Notes: generated by a model not told the origin, from the sequence alone. Counted from the first letter of the stretch, positions 25,938-37,081 are shown. The stretch: DNA of 52,595 nucleotides from an uncultured Erythrobacteraceae bacterium (GCA_946482075.1 CAMLQG010000011.1:1-52595), one strand, 5' to 3'. Numbers and translations are program-made.

Positions 25938-28121
25938 CTAGGCCGCGCCGCGTCGCAGCGTCAGCTTGGGAACCGCACCGGAAGCCAGCGCCCCGCCCCG
26001 CCCGGAAAGCGAGGGGTTGATCATGAAGTAGCGGTGCAGGTTGAACGGCTTTTCTCCCGTGTCCATCCGGTCATACGTCCCATCGGGCTTCAGAATCCAG
26101 CTCTGCTCGTTGTCGAGCAGGTTGGCCAGCAGAACCTGTTGCAGAACCTGGTCGTGCACCGTCCGGTTGGTGATCTGGACCAGCGCTTCCACGCGCCGGT
26201 CGAGATTGCGCGACATCGCGTCGGCTGAGGAGAGGAAGACGAGCGCCTTGGGGCTGGGCATGCGCGATCCGTTGGCAAAGGCCCAGATGCGGCTGTGTTC
26301 CAGGAAGCGGCCGATGATCGACTTGACGGTGATGTTCTCCGACATGCCGGGCACACCGGGCCGCAGGCAGCAGATGCCGCGGACCACCAGCACCACTTCG
26401 ACTCCCGCCACGCTGGCGGCATAGAGCCGCTCGATCACGCCGGAATCGGTCAGCGAGTTGAGCTTCGCCCAGATCGCCGCAGGCTTGCCTTTGCCGGCGT
26501 TGGCGATTTCCGCGTCGATACATTCATAGAGCTTCTCGCGCAGGCCGATGGGCGAGATCGAAAGCAGCTCCGGCTTCTGGGGCTCGACATAGCCGGTCAC
26601 GAAATTGAACAGCTTGGCGGCATCCCGGCACAGCCGCGGATCGGCGGTGAAGAAGCTCAGATCGGTGTAGATGCGCGCGGTGACGGGATGGTAATTCCCG
26701 GTGCCGAAATGGCAGTAGGTGCGATAGCCGCCTTCCTCCTTGCGCACGACCATGGAAACCTTGGCGTGCGTCTTCCAGTCGACGAAACCGTAGATCACCT
26801 GTACGCCCGCGCGTTCCAGCTGGCTTGCCCAGAGGAGGTTCTGCTCCTCGTCGAAGCGGGCTTTCAGTTCGACCACGGCGGTCACGGACTTGCCCGCTTC
26901 CGCCGCGGCGATCAGCGCCGCGATGATCGCCGACTGCTTGCCCGCGCGGTACAGCGTCTGCTTGATCGCCACCACGTCCGGGTCCTCGGCCGCCTGGCGC
27001 AGGAAGTCGATCACCACCTCGAAGCTTTCGTAAGGATGGTGGATGACGATGTCCTTCTCGCGGATGGATGCGAAGCAATCGCCGTCATGCTCCAGCACGC
27101 GTTCGGGATAGCGGGGGCTGTAGCTGTCGAATTTCAGGTCCGGCCGATCCTCTTCGACGATGCCGGACAGGCCGCTGATGCCGATGAGACCGTCCGTCTT
27201 GATCACCAGCGCGTTCTGCAGGCCGAGCTGGTCGCGCAGGAGCTGTTCCGCCACCGGATCGAAGTTCGGCTCCATCTCCAGCAGGATCACGCGGCCCCGG
27301 CGGCGGCGCTGGATCGCGGTGCGGTAGTAGCGCACGAGATCCTCGGCTTCTTCCTCGATCTCGATATCGCTGTCGCGCAGCACGCGGAATGCGCCGCTGC
27401 CTTCGATGCGAAAGCCGGGGAAGATCGTGTCGGCGAAACGGCAGATCAGATCCTCGATGCTGATATAGATCGCCTTTTCGCCCGGCACGCGCACGAAGCG
27501 CGGGAGAGCGGAGGGGATCAGGAGCATTTCCGGGACCTGGCTCCTGTCGGCGAGACGCGTGAGGTTGAACAGGAGGCCGATCCCCTGGTTCGACACGAAG
27601 GGAAAGGGATGTGCCGGGTCGATCGCCTGCGGGGTCAGCACCGGGACGATATGTTCGAGGAAATAGTCCTTGAGCCAGGCTTCCGCCTCGGCGTCGATCT
27701 GTCGCTCATCCGCGATATGGATGTCGGCGGCGGCGAGCCGGCTCTGCAGATCGAGCCAGATCGCCTGCTGCTCCTGCTCGAGATTGCGCACCGTCTGGCG
27801 GATATCGGCCATCTGCTGGCTGGGCGTGCGCCCGTCGATCGAGATCTCGTCGATCCTGCGGGCGAGCTGGCCTGCCAGGCCCGCGACGCGGATCATCATG
27901 AATTCGTCGAGATTGCTGCCCGAGATCGAGAGGAAGCGCAGCCGTTCCAGCAGCGGGTAGCGGGTGTTGCAGGCTTCCGCCAGCACGCGCCGGTTGAAGG
28001 CCAGCCAGCTCAGCTCGCGATTGAAATAGCGCGATTGCAAGTCCTGGATATCGGTTGCGCCGGGCTGCGCCGCTTCGGGATTCATCTCGACCATTCTGAG
28101 ATTGGAAGGTGCCTGGCTCAT
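25938..28121 (-). CDS. ppk1: Polyphosphate kinase 1
   Basis: The 727-residue protein matches Ppk1 across its length. The N-terminal domain has RYFNRELSWLAFNRRVL and ISGSNLDEFMMIRVAGL. The catalytic domains have IHHPYESFEVVIDFLRQAA, the histidine-bearing FVDWKTHAKVSMVVRKE that takes the phosphate, and the second histidine in FLEHSRIWAFANGS. It builds polyphosphate from ATP and works against the neighbouring exopolyphosphatase. The ATG at 28121 has no clear Shine-Dalgarno sequence, and in-frame ATGs at 28094 and 28085 are possible. A PHO-box-like sequence lies just upstream. Confidence 0.95.
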   Translation of the reverse strand: MSQAPSNLRMVEMNPEAAQPGATDIQDLQSRYFNRELSWLAFNRRVLAEACNTRYPLLERLRFLSISGSNLDEFMMIRVAGLAGQLARRIDEISIDGRTPSQQMADIRQTVRNLEQEQQAIWLDLQSRLAAADIHIADERQIDAEAEAWLKDYFLEHIVPVLTPQAIDPAHPFPFVSNQGIGLLFNLTRLADRSQVPEMLLIPSALPRFVRVPGEKAIYISIEDLICRFADTIFPGFRIEGSGAFRVLRDSDIEIEEEAEDLVRYYRTAIQRRRRGRVILLEMEPNFDPVAEQLLRDQLGLQNALVIKTDGLIGISGLSGIVEEDRPDLKFDSYSPRYPERVLEHDGDCFASIREKDIVIHHPYESFEVVIDFLRQAAEDPDVVAIKQTLYRAGKQSAIIAALIAAAEAGKSVTAVVELKARFDEEQNLLWASQLERAGVQVIYGFVDWKTHAKVSMVVRKEEGGYRTYCHFGTGNYHPVTARIYTDLSFFTADPRLCRDAAKLFNFVTGYVEPQKPELLSISPIGLREKLYECIDAEIANAGKGKPAAIWAKLNSLTDSGVIERLYAASVAGVEVVLVVRGICCLRPGVPGMSENITVKSIIGRFLEHSRIWAFANGSRMPSPKALVFLSSADAMSRNLDRRVEALVQITNRTVHDQVLQQVLLANLLDNEQSWILKPDGTYDRMDTGEKPFNLHRYFMINPSLSGRGGALASGAVPKLTLRRGAA

Positions 28122-28132
28122 GCGGGGGGCAC

Positions 28133-28150
28133 ATTACGCTTTTGTTACGG
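28133..28150 (-). promoter_or_regulatory. PHO-box-like direct repeat upstream of ppk1
   Basis: On the minus strand the sequence is CCGTAAC-AAAA-GCGTAAT: two seven-base half-sites separated by four A residues. This is the layout of PhoB sites (CTGTCAT-N4-CTGTCAT), but only about half of the half-site bases agree. Phosphate starvation control of ppk genes is common. The site is very close to the annotated start, so the true start may lie further downstream. Confidence 0.4.
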
Positions 28151-28153
28151 TGA

Positions 28154-28177
28154 GGGAAATGCACTACTGCATTTCCC
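28154..28177. other. Perfect 10-bp inverted repeat between ppk1 and ftsH
   Basis: GGGAAATGCA pairs exactly with TGCATTTCCC across CTAC. It lies in the promoter space between the divergent ppk1 and ftsH genes. Its exact symmetry suits either an operator for a dimeric protein or a hairpin in a transcript. No T-run follows, so it is not a terminator. Confidence 0.6.
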
Positions 28178-28269
28178 GCGATATGCCGCCTCGATGAAGC
28201 GATATGGCGCCATTATCTTGCCATTCACCTGTCTGCGCCTACATTCGCGGATGAAAGGACGCCTGCGCG

Positions 28270-30207
<1,938 letters not shown>

Positions 30208-30214
30208 TGCTGGA

Positions 30215-30238
30215 GAGCCGGGTCTAGAGACCCGGCTC
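30215..30238 (+). terminator. Strong hairpin at the ftsH 3' end
   Basis: GAGCCGGGTC pairs perfectly with GACCCGGCTC across TAGA. It sits between the ftsH stop and the stop of a convergent small gene, overlapping the latter's TAG. There is no T-run, so it may act as a bidirectional terminator with help or as an mRNA 3' end protector. Confidence 0.6.
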
Positions 30239-30541
30239 GTCCCTCACCGCGTCGAGCAGTTCGATGAGCGCTGGGGCGCTGCGATAGCGCCTGATCAGTT
30301 CGGCCTCATCCTTGTCCAGTCGCGTGCAGCGCAGACCGCGCACTGCGCGCTTGATCTCGCGCCGCCGCGCCGCGTCGTAGGGCTCCTCCCCGCCCCAATG
30401 GTTGCAGTCCGTCCGCCGCGCGATGAAGGCGCGCACTGCGCGCGGCTGGCGCGCGACGCGCTGGGCGAGCGTCGGGGCGGGAGCATCCACCGCCGTTTCG
30501 GCCTGCGTCGGCGTGGCAAGAGCGAGAAGAAGCCAGAGCAT
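30224..30541 (-). CDS. Small secreted protein of unknown function
   Basis: The 105-residue product begins with a short signal peptide (MLWLLLALATPTQA, cleavage before ETAVDA). The mature part is arginine-rich and helical, with two cysteines (in RRTDCNHWGG and RGLRCTRL) that could pair. I do not recognise the family. ATG 30541 is chosen because it starts directly at the hydrophobic core; a TTG 12 codons upstream lies next to the repeat. It is convergent with ftsH and downstream of dnaB. Confidence 0.6.
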   Translation of the reverse strand: MLWLLLALATPTQAETAVDAPAPTLAQRVARQPRAVRAFIARRTDCNHWGGEEPYDAARRREIKRAVRGLRCTRLDKDEAELIRRYRSAPALIELLDAVRDEPGL

Positions 30542-30587
30542 CGGCGTGGTCTGGCAGAAGGTGACAGGAATAGCCAACCTCTCGTCC

Positions 30588-30673
30588 GTTCATCCTGAGC
30601 TTGTCGAAGGACCGTCTTTCTCTTCAACAAGGGCAAGCAGGAAAAGCGGTGCTTCGACAAGCTCAGCACGAAC
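30588..30673. repeat. REP-like inverted repeat, family A, copy 1
   Basis: GTTCATCCTGAGCTTGTCGA and its partner TCGACAAGCTCAGCACGAAC bound the element, facing each other about 40 bases apart. Copies lie at 34016-34101 and 39214-39289. This type is widespread in sphingomonad genomes and usually sits at the ends of operons. Here it follows dnaB. Confidence 0.88.
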
Positions 30674-30692
30674 GGCCTTTGGGGCCCGAGGC

Positions 30693-32207
30693 TCAGTCCC
30701 CATGATCCGCGTAAGCGCGCAGCTCCTCGCGGGCGAGATCGCTGAAGCGGGTGATCTCGCTCTGGAAATGGAGCGGGATGTTGCCGGTGGAGCCGTGGCG
30801 CTGCTTCGCCACGATCAGCGTCGCGCGGTTCACCAGCTCCATGTGGCGCGATTCCCAGGCGGTGTATTTCTCCACCACGTCGCCCGAACTCGTCTCGTTC
30901 GGCGTGTCCGGCTTCAGTGCGTTGTGGTAATATTCGGCGCGATAGATGAACCACACCATGTCCGCATCCTGTTCGATCGAGCCGGATTCGCGCAGGTCGG
31001 ACAGCTGGGGCCGCTTGTCCTCGCGCTGTTCCACCGCACGGGAGAGCTGGGACAGCGCGATCACCGGCACGTTCAATTCCTTGGCCAGCGTCTTCAGCCC
31101 GCGGCTGATCTCCGAGATTTCGTTCACGCGGTTGTCCTGCGCCCGCTGCGAGCCCTGGAGCAGCTGGAGATAGTCGACGATGATCAGCCCGATATCGTGC
31201 CGCCGCTTGAGCCGCCTTGCGCGGTTGCGCAGTGCCGAGATCGAAAGCGCGGGCGTGTCGTCGATATAGAGCGGCAGTTCGGCCAGGCGCTGGCTCGCAT
31301 GGGCGAGGTCGCGGAAATCGTCGCGTCCGATCTTGCCCATGCGCAGCGCCTCGCTGCTGATCTTCGCCTGTTCGGCCAGGATACGGGTGGCGAGCTGGTC
31401 GGCGCTCATTTCCAGGCTGAAGAAGGCCACTGCCGCGCCGACCGATTTCTCGTCCTCGATCCCGTCCTGCCGGTCGCGCAGCAGGCGGTCGGCGCAGTTG
31501 AACGCGATGTTGGTGGCCAGCGAGGTCTTGCCCATGCCCGGACGGCCGGCGAGGATGATGAGGTCGGACGGGTGCAAGCCGCCGATCTTCTCGTTCACGC
31601 TGGTAAGGCCCGTGGTCTTGCCCGAGATATGGCCGCCGGAATTGAGCGCGATCTCGATCTGGGCCAGCGCCGTGGTGGTGGCGAGGCGGAAGCTCTGCGC
31701 TTCGCTGCCCGCCGTCGCCCCTTCGGCGACCTTGTAGAGTTCCGCCTCGGCATTCTCGATCCGCCGCATGGGCGAGACTTCGTCCGAGGTGTCGAGCGCG
31801 TCTTCCACCAGATTGCGTCCGACCTTGGCGAGCGCGCGCAGCAGAGCGAGATCGTAGATCTGGCCCGCCAGCTCGCGCGCGGCGAGCAGGCCCTGCCCGT
31901 CGCCGGTCAGCTTGGCGAGATAGGAAATCCCGCCAAGCTCCTGCAGCGCGGCATCCGATTCGAAATAGGGCTTGAGCGTGATCGGCGTGGCCACCATCTG
32001 CCGGTCGATCAGCGTGAGGATGCGTTCGAAGATCCGGCCATGGACGGGTTCGAAGAAATGTTCGGGCTTGAGCGCGGTCTGCAGGTCCTCGATCACCTGG
32101 TTGTCGATCAGAACCGCGCCCAGGAACGCCGCTTCCGCTTCGATGTTGGCGGGAAGCGCATGGGCGGCGCCGGCATGATCGCGGGTGAGGAGGTCTTCTT
32201 GCGGCAT
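30693..32207 (-). CDS. dnaB: Replicative DNA helicase DnaB
   Basis: The 504-residue protein has the N-terminal helical domain (ANIEAEAAFLGAVLIDNQVI, then FFEPVHGRIFERILTL). A RecA-like motor domain follows with Walker A AGRPGMGKTSLATNIA, SLEMSADQLATRIL, and Walker B LIIVDYLQLLQG. It ends with SRAVEQREDKRPQLSDLRES, GSIEQDADMVWFIYR and GSTGNIPLHFQSEITRF. It unwinds DNA at the replication fork as a hexamer. An insertion of about 15 residues after NIAFNCADRLL (DRQDGIEDEKSVGAAV) is seen in alphaproteobacterial members. The start at ATG 32207 fits the usual N-terminus. Confidence 0.96.
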   Translation of the reverse strand: MPQEDLLTRDHAGAAHALPANIEAEAAFLGAVLIDNQVIEDLQTALKPEHFFEPVHGRIFERILTLIDRQMVATPITLKPYFESDAALQELGGISYLAKLTGDGQGLLAARELAGQIYDLALLRALAKVGRNLVEDALDTSDEVSPMRRIENAEAELYKVAEGATAGSEAQSFRLATTTALAQIEIALNSGGHISGKTTGLTSVNEKIGGLHPSDLIILAGRPGMGKTSLATNIAFNCADRLLRDRQDGIEDEKSVGAAVAFFSLEMSADQLATRILAEQAKISSEALRMGKIGRDDFRDLAHASQRLAELPLYIDDTPALSISALRNRARRLKRRHDIGLIIVDYLQLLQGSQRAQDNRVNEISEISRGLKTLAKELNVPVIALSQLSRAVEQREDKRPQLSDLRESGSIEQDADMVWFIYRAEYYHNALKPDTPNETSSGDVVEKYTAWESRHMELVNRATLIVAKQRHGSTGNIPLHFQSEITRFSDLAREELRAYADHGD

Positions 32208-32358
32208 CCCCCCGCAATGCGCTTGCCGGCCTCGCGGCGCAAGGTCCGTGCCCGACGCCCACCCTGTGGATAGCGGGGACTGGTCGGCAACCGACTGCCA
32301 ATCGGCCCTGATCGCTCTTGCCGGGCGGGGGGCGCATCTGCGAAAGACCCTCCCGGCA

Positions 32359-32841
32359 ATGGCGGATCATCGCATCTCTCATATCGCGCTCGACGAAGCG
32401 ACGATCCTCTGGCGCAACGCCGATGTGGAACAGGAGCGCCGCATCGCGATGTTCGACCTGATCGAGGAGAACAGCTTCCGCCCGCTGAGAGCCGACAAGG
32501 CCAGCTTCGATGGGCCCTATCGCCTGCGCATGTCGGTCCATGACGGGCGGCTGGCGATGGAGATCGCGACCGAGGACGAACAGCCGGTCGAGACGTTGCT
32601 GCTGGGCCTGGCGCGGTTCCGCCGTCCGATTCGGGAATATTTCGCGATCTGCGACAGCTATTACCAGGCCATCCGCAAGGCGACGCCGCAGGAGATCGAG
32701 ACGATCGACATGGCGCGCCGCGCGATTCACGACGATGCCGCCCATGCCCTGCTCGAACGGCTGGACGGCAAGGTGGAAACGGATTTCGCCACCGCACGGC
32801 GGCTGTTCACGCTGATCTGCGTGCTGCATATCAGGGGCTGA
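32359..32841 (+). CDS. UPF0262 family protein
   Basis: The 160-residue cytoplasmic protein matches the alphaproteobacterial UPF0262 family: ADHRISHIALDE at the start, ERRIAMFDLIEENSFRP, then PYRLRMSVHDGRLAMEI, and the C-terminal KVETDFATARRLFTLICVLH. Function is unknown. The start at ATG 32359 is where family members begin. It diverges from dnaB and is followed closely by the GH25-like gene and cdd, probably in one operon. Confidence 0.92.
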   Translation: MADHRISHIALDEATILWRNADVEQERRIAMFDLIEENSFRPLRADKASFDGPYRLRMSVHDGRLAMEIATEDEQPVETLLLGLARFRRPIREYFAICDSYYQAIRKATPQEIETIDMARRAIHDDAAHALLERLDGKVETDFATARRLFTLICVLHIRG

Positions 32842-32895
32842 CAAACGCACGTGGCAAAGCGGGGCTTGGGCAAGGAGGAGCGGGTAGGGGCACGC

Positions 32896-33594
32896 ATGGG
32901 GCGCAGGAAAAGCCTGATCGCGCGCTGGCGCTTGCCGGCTGCCGTGCTGCTGATCGTCCTGATCGGCGGCGCGGCCGGCTGGTGGCACCTGATCCACTGG
33001 CTGCCTTCGCGCCAGACCTATCCGGTGCAGGGCGTGCTCGTCGGGGCGCGCGACGGGAAAGCCGATTTCAAGGCTTTCAAGGCGATCGGGGCGGATTTCG
33101 CCTATATCGAGGCGAGCCGGGGATCGCGCGGGCAGGACCCGCGCTTCTCCGAGAATTTCGCGGCGGCCCGCGCGGCCGGCCTCAAGCTCGGCGTGGTCCA
33201 CCTCTATGATCCATGCGAGCCGGCCGAGCGACAGGCCGCGAATTTCGTGACCATCGTGCCGCGCGATTCGGCCTTGCTGCCCCCGGCGATCGCGTTGTCC
33301 ATGACGACCGAGGATTGCCCCAAACGCGTAAGCGACGCGGCGGTGGAGAGCGAATTGACGACGTTCCTCAACCAGATCGAAGGTCATGTGGGCAAGCCGG
33401 CGCTGCTGGAGATTTCGCCGGCATTCCAGGACCGCTACCAGATCGCCGCGCGGATGGATCGCAGCCTCTGGCTTCAGGGCGACCGGGTGGAACCGGAATA
33501 TGGCGGCCGACCGTGGACGCTGTGGACCGCCAATTCCGCACTGCGCACCGAAGCGAGCGACCTGCCTGTGCGTTGGGTGGTCTATCAGCCATGA
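32896..33594 (+). CDS. GH25 (lysozyme)-like membrane-anchored protein, catalytic motif altered
   Basis: The 232-residue protein has a basic N-terminus, one membrane anchor (LPAAVLLIVLIGGAAGWW) and an exported domain. Its order of elements is that of GH25 muramidases: QGVLVGARDGKADFKAFKAI, then FAYIEASRGSRGQDPRFSEN and FAAARAAGLKLGVVHLYD. In active GH25 enzymes the first motif carries GxDxS and a later strand carries DxE. Here they read GVLVG and ALSMTTEDC, so the expected acids are not in place. GGTAGGGG lies five bases before ATG 32896; a GTG at 32851 would give a 247-residue form. It overlaps cdd by four bases. It may bind cell wall without cutting it. Confidence 0.7.
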   Translation: MGRRKSLIARWRLPAAVLLIVLIGGAAGWWHLIHWLPSRQTYPVQGVLVGARDGKADFKAFKAIGADFAYIEASRGSRGQDPRFSENFAAARAAGLKLGVVHLYDPCEPAERQAANFVTIVPRDSALLPPAIALSMTTEDCPKRVSDAAVESELTTFLNQIEGHVGKPALLEISPAFQDRYQIAARMDRSLWLQGDRVEPEYGGRPWTLWTANSALRTEASDLPVRWVVYQP

Positions 33595-34010
33595 GTGCGC
33601 AACGCGATGCGCTGATCGCCGCGGCCCATTCCGCAGCCGCGCACGCCCACGCGCCCTATTCCCGCTTTCCGGTGGGGGCGGCGCTGCGTTTCGCCGATGG
33701 GTCGGTGGTGACGGGCGCCAATGTCGAGAATGCGAGCAGCGGCTTGTCGCTCTGCGCGGAGACGGCCGCAGTGGTCCGCGCGATGAACGAAGGGCGCCGC
33801 GGCGGACTGGAAGCGGTCGCGGTGGCGGGCCCCGGCGCGCAGCCCGTCACGCCCTGCGGGCGTTGCCGCCAGGTGCTGCACGAGCTTGCGGAGCTGGGCG
33901 GGACCGATCCCGTGATCTGGTGTTCGGGTGGCGAGGGCGAGGTGCTGGAAGTGCGGCTTTCGGAATTGCTACCGCACGCGTTCGGGCCGGGGAGTCTGAC
34001 ACAGAAATAA
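33591..34010 (+). CDS. cdd: Cytidine deaminase
   Basis: The 139-residue enzyme has the zinc-site motifs of the homotetrameric cytidine deaminases: SGLSLCAETAAVVRAM with CAE (zinc cysteine and catalytic glutamate) and TPCGRCRQVLHEL with PCGxC. The N-terminal APYSRFPVGAALRFADGSVV contains the substrate-binding segment. It converts cytidine or deoxycytidine to uridine in pyrimidine salvage. The start codon overlaps the stop of the preceding gene (ATGA). A family A repeat follows directly. Confidence 0.95.
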   Translation: MSAQRDALIAAAHSAAAHAHAPYSRFPVGAALRFADGSVVTGANVENASSGLSLCAETAAVVRAMNEGRRGGLEAVAVAGPGAQPVTPCGRCRQVLHELAELGGTDPVIWCSGGEGEVLEVRLSELLPHAFGPGSLTQK

Positions 34011-34015
34011 GATCC

Positions 34016-34101
34016 GTTCGTCCTGAGCTTGTCGAAGGACCGTTCTTCTCTTCTTTTGAGGCAAAACGGAAAAGCGGTCCTTCGACAAGCTCAGGACGAA
34101 C
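34016..34101. repeat. REP-like inverted repeat, family A, copy 2
   Basis: GTTCGTCCTGAGCTTGTCGA at the left end and TCGACAAGCTCAGGACGAAC at the right end are exact reverse complements. The spacer contains an A/T-rich tip. It separates cdd from the convergent carboxypeptidase gene, the usual place for such elements. Confidence 0.9.
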
Positions 34102-34106
34102 GGATT

Positions 34107-35243
34107 CTACTTCATTTCCCCCAGCCATTCCGCCAGCGCTGCCATGCATTCGCGCCCCAGCAGTTTCGAACGTTCCGGGCTCCAGCCCTGCTTCTCGTCG
34201 GACAGGTCGCGATTGTCCTTGAAAGGCATTTCCAGCGTCATTCCCACCGCACCGAAACGCTCGGCCAGCTGATTGGTCGACATGGTGAGATTGGCCTTGC
34301 CCGCCGGCGCCTTGGGATAGCCGAGCGCGCTCTGGAAGTCAGGCGTGCGCCGCTCCAGGATCGCCTGATAGCGGTAGTAATCCTCACCCTGGCGCTCTTT
34401 CCAGGAAGGGATGCCTTCGAACCCCGCCAGGAATACCGCCGGGATCGCTTCGTCCCCGTGCACGTCCATCGCGAAGTCGACCCCGGTCTCGTCCATCGCA
34501 TTGCGGATCGCCAGCACTTCGGGCGAGCGCTCGGCACTGGGTTCGTGCCATTCGCGATTGAGATTCACGCCTGCCGCATTGGTGCGCAGATGGCCGCGCG
34601 CCGATCCGTCGGGATTGGCGTTCGGCACCAGGTGCAGGCGGCATTTCGTGCGCAGCACGCGGCCCACGGGATCGGCCGGATCGGTCAGCAGTTCCAGCGC
34701 GCCTTCCATCCACCATTCGGCCATGCTCTCGCCCGGATGCTGGCGGGCGTAGAGCCAGACCTGGAGGTCGCCTTCGCCCATCTCCAGGCAGTCGATCGGC
34801 CGACCGTCGAGGCTGAGCCCGAGGCAGCGGTGAGTCACGCCTTCGCAGGCGGCGCTTTCGCTGACGAGATCGTGGTGCCGCTCCATCGAATAGGGCGCGA
34901 AATAAGCGAACCACGCGAGATCGCCCGCAGGCGCATGCCGGATGGTGAGTGTGCCGCCGGCTTCGGCCGCGTCCCAGCTCGTCTCGGCGCGGCCCCAATA
35001 GTCGCGATCCTCCGACACGCAGGCGCGATAATCGGGCCAGCCCATCGGATAGGCGGATGCACCGAGGCCGGAGATCTTCAGCACCAGCTCGCGCTTGCCG
35101 GCACCGCTGACGCGGAAATGGAACCACTGGAAGAAATCCGACTGGTTGTCCTTGCGGATGGCGAGCCGCGCCGTCGCGCCTTCCACGCCCAGCACTTCGA
35201 TATTGCCGCTGTCGAATGCGGCGTTGATCAGGATATCGCTCAC
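34107..35243 (-). CDS. M14 family zinc carboxypeptidase (cytosolic carboxypeptidase type)
   Basis: The 378-residue protein has an N-terminal beta domain with [20 protein letters not shown] and [17 protein letters not shown], both typical of the CCP/M14D branch. The zinc site follows: [13 protein letters not shown] (His169, Glu172) and MDVHGDE (His262). [18 protein letters not shown] and the catalytic glutamate in [10 protein letters not shown] complete the site. No signal peptide is present, so it is cytoplasmic. Bacterial members are little studied and could trim C-terminal residues from peptides or proteins. It overlaps the end of the upstream lipoprotein gene by four bases. Confidence 0.9.
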   Translation of the reverse strand: MSDILINAAFDSGNIEVLGVEGATARLAIRKDNQSDFFQWFHFRVSGAGKRELVLKISGLGASAYPMGWPDYRACVSEDRDYWGRAETSWDAAEAGGTLTIRHAPAGDLAWFAYFAPYSMERHHDLVSESAACEGVTHRCLGLSLDGRPIDCLEMGEGDLQVWLYARQHPGESMAEWWMEGALELLTDPADPVGRVLRTKCRLHLVPNANPDGSARGHLRTNAAGVNLNREWHEPSAERSPEVLAIRNAMDETGVDFAMDVHGDEAIPAVFLAGFEGIPSWKERQGEDYYRYQAILERRTPDFQSALGYPKAPAGKANLTMSTNQLAERFGAVGMTLEMPFKDNRDLSDEKQGWSPERSKLLGRECMAALAEWLGEMK

Positions 35244-35836
35244 TTGACCTCGACCGTTTCGCCCGAACGGCCCGGGAAGTCGCGGAACAGCGCCTCGGCC
35301 ATCTTGGCGGCGCCCAGCTCGGTCTGCGCCACCGGCGCATCCTCCCGCACGCTGAAATTGGCGCGCCCTTCCCAGATCGTGGTGCTCGTAGCGCGGTTGC
35401 GGATCATCACGTGCATTTCGGTCAGCACCTGTTCCTTGGGCGGGCCGGAAAGGTTGATGCCGATCCCCATGCCCACGCCCGAACCATAGCCGCCCGTCCC
35501 GCCGCCCACGCCGACGCTGACCGGATTGCGGCCACGGCCCGGCCCGGCCGCATCGCGCTGGACGCGCAGCAGCGCCACCTGGCCGCCTTGGCCGGTGGGT
35601 GCGGACTGGTAGCCGAGGCGATTGAGCTCGCGGCCCACGGCAGCGGCATAGGCGCGGAATTCGAGCGAGGCGGGGTCCATGCCCGGCCCCGCTTCCACCG
35701 CGATCGCGCCCTTGCCCAGCTGCTGCAGCTGGGCCGGGTCATGGAAACGCGTGACTTCCACTGGGCCGACCGGCGCCACGCAGCCGCCAAGCGCCGCGAC
35801 GCCGAGCAGCAGGACGGCGAATGAAGCGGATTTCAT
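35240..35836 (-). CDS. DUF4136-like lipoprotein
   Basis: The 198-residue product has a lipoprotein signal peptide ([15 protein letters not shown]; lipobox LGGC). The mature part contains [20 protein letters not shown], a glycine-rich segment (about 108-130) and a C-terminal strand-rich region with [11 protein letters not shown]. This matches DUF4136-type envelope lipoproteins, whose function is unknown. It precedes the carboxypeptidase gene with an ATGA overlap, so the two are cotranscribed. Confidence 0.8.
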   Translation of the reverse strand: MKSASFAVLLLGVAALGGCVAPVGPVEVTRFHDPAQLQQLGKGAIAVEAGPGMDPASLEFRAYAAAVGRELNRLGYQSAPTGQGGQVALLRVQRDAAGPGRGRNPVSVGVGGGTGGYGSGVGMGIGINLSGPPKEQVLTEMHVMIRNRATSTTIWEGRANFSVREDAPVAQTELGAAKMAEALFRDFPGRSGETVEVK

Positions 35837-35962
35837 CTGCGTGGTTCCTCTTCCTTGTGCTGGCCGTGAATCTGGGGCTCAATGGCATGCGATGCAAGCG
35901 TCCGCATTGTTCGCCGATCGCTTGTTCGTTCCATGTCTTGGGCCATGTCTGGGGAAAGCTGA

Positions 35963-36964
35963 ATGAATCGAAAATGCCCCGTCCTCGTCACCGGCGGCGC
36001 CGGCTATATCGGCAGCCACGCCGTTCTCGCGCTGCTCGATGCGGGATGGCCGGTGGCGGTGATCGACAATCTCGTCACCGGCTTCCGCTTCGCCGTGCCG
36101 GAAGGCGCGGCGTTCTACGAAGGCGACATCTCCGACGACACGCTGCTCGCCCGCATCTTCGCGGAACAGGGCACGCGCGCGATCATGCATTTCGCGGGCT
36201 CCGTGGTGGTGCCGGAATCGGTGGCCGACCCGCTCAAATATTATCGCAACAACACCGCCAACAGCCGTTCGCTGATCGAAGCGGCCGTGAAGGGCGGGGT
36301 CGCGCATGTCATCTTCAGTTCGACCGCGGCGACTTACGGCATTCCCGAGGTCTCGCCCGTGAACGAGGACAGCCCGAAGCTGCCGATCAATCCCTACGGC
36401 ATGTCGAAGCTGATGACCGAGATCATGCTCAAGGACACGGCCGCCGCGCATCCGATCAACTATTGCGCGCTGCGCTATTTCAACGTGGCGGGTGCCGATC
36501 CGCAATGCCGCAGCGGGCAGTCGACCGCGGGCGCGACGCATCTGATCAAGGTCGCGGTGGAAGCGGCGACGGGCAAGCGTTCGCATGTCGAAGTCTTCGG
36601 CACGGATTACGACACGGCGGACGGCACCGGTGTGCGGGACTATATCCATGTCAGCGATCTCGCGGCCGCCCATGTGCTGGCGCTGGAGGAACTGATCGCC
36701 CGGCCGGCGAACTCGCTCACCATGAATTGCGGCTACGGGCGCGGCTTCTCGGTGCTCGAAGTGCTCGATGCGGTCGACCGGGTCACGAACCGCAAGATCG
36801 AACGCATCCTGAGCCCGCGCCGCGCCGGCGATCCCGATGCGCTGATTTCCGACAACCGCCGGATCAAGCAGACCCTGCCCTGGCAGCCCCGGCATGACGA
36901 TCTCGACACGATGATCGGCCATGCGCTCGCCTGGGAACGGCGATTGAGCGAGATCAGAGGTTGA
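35963..36964 (+). CDS. galE: UDP-glucose 4-epimerase
   Basis: The 333-residue enzyme has the NAD-binding motif VLVTGGAGYIGSHAVLALL at the start and the catalytic SST...YGxSK pair (IFSSTAATYGIPE, then NPYGMSKLMTEIML). GalE-specific segments RYFNVAGADP and GTGVRDYIHVSDLA are also present. It interconverts UDP-glucose and UDP-galactose for surface polysaccharide and galactose use. No other sugar genes flank it, so it appears as a single gene. It is divergent from the lipoprotein gene. Confidence 0.95.
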   Translation: MNRKCPVLVTGGAGYIGSHAVLALLDAGWPVAVIDNLVTGFRFAVPEGAAFYEGDISDDTLLARIFAEQGTRAIMHFAGSVVVPESVADPLKYYRNNTANSRSLIEAAVKGGVAHVIFSSTAATYGIPEVSPVNEDSPKLPINPYGMSKLMTEIMLKDTAAAHPINYCALRYFNVAGADPQCRSGQSTAGATHLIKVAVEAATGKRSHVEVFGTDYDTADGTGVRDYIHVSDLAAAHVLALEELIARPANSLTMNCGYGRGFSVLEVLDAVDRVTNRKIERILSPRRAGDPDALISDNRRIKQTLPWQPRHDDLDTMIGHALAWERRLSEIRG

Positions 36965-37081
36965 GCGTGAAATCTCCGTTATGGCGCAATTACATCTCTC
37001 AACGGATGTAACCGATCCTGTTGCACCCTGTTAGAGGATGCTTGCGGCCGGGCCTTTGCCCAATCGTGCCGTAGGAAGCGG

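Noticed and set aside
30295..33387. Very long minus-strand frame (about 1,030 codons) across dnaB and neighbours
   Set aside because: It runs through dnaB in a different frame and antisense to UPF0262 and the GH25-like gene, with repetitive Arg/Ala-rich sequence. The known genes explain the DNA.
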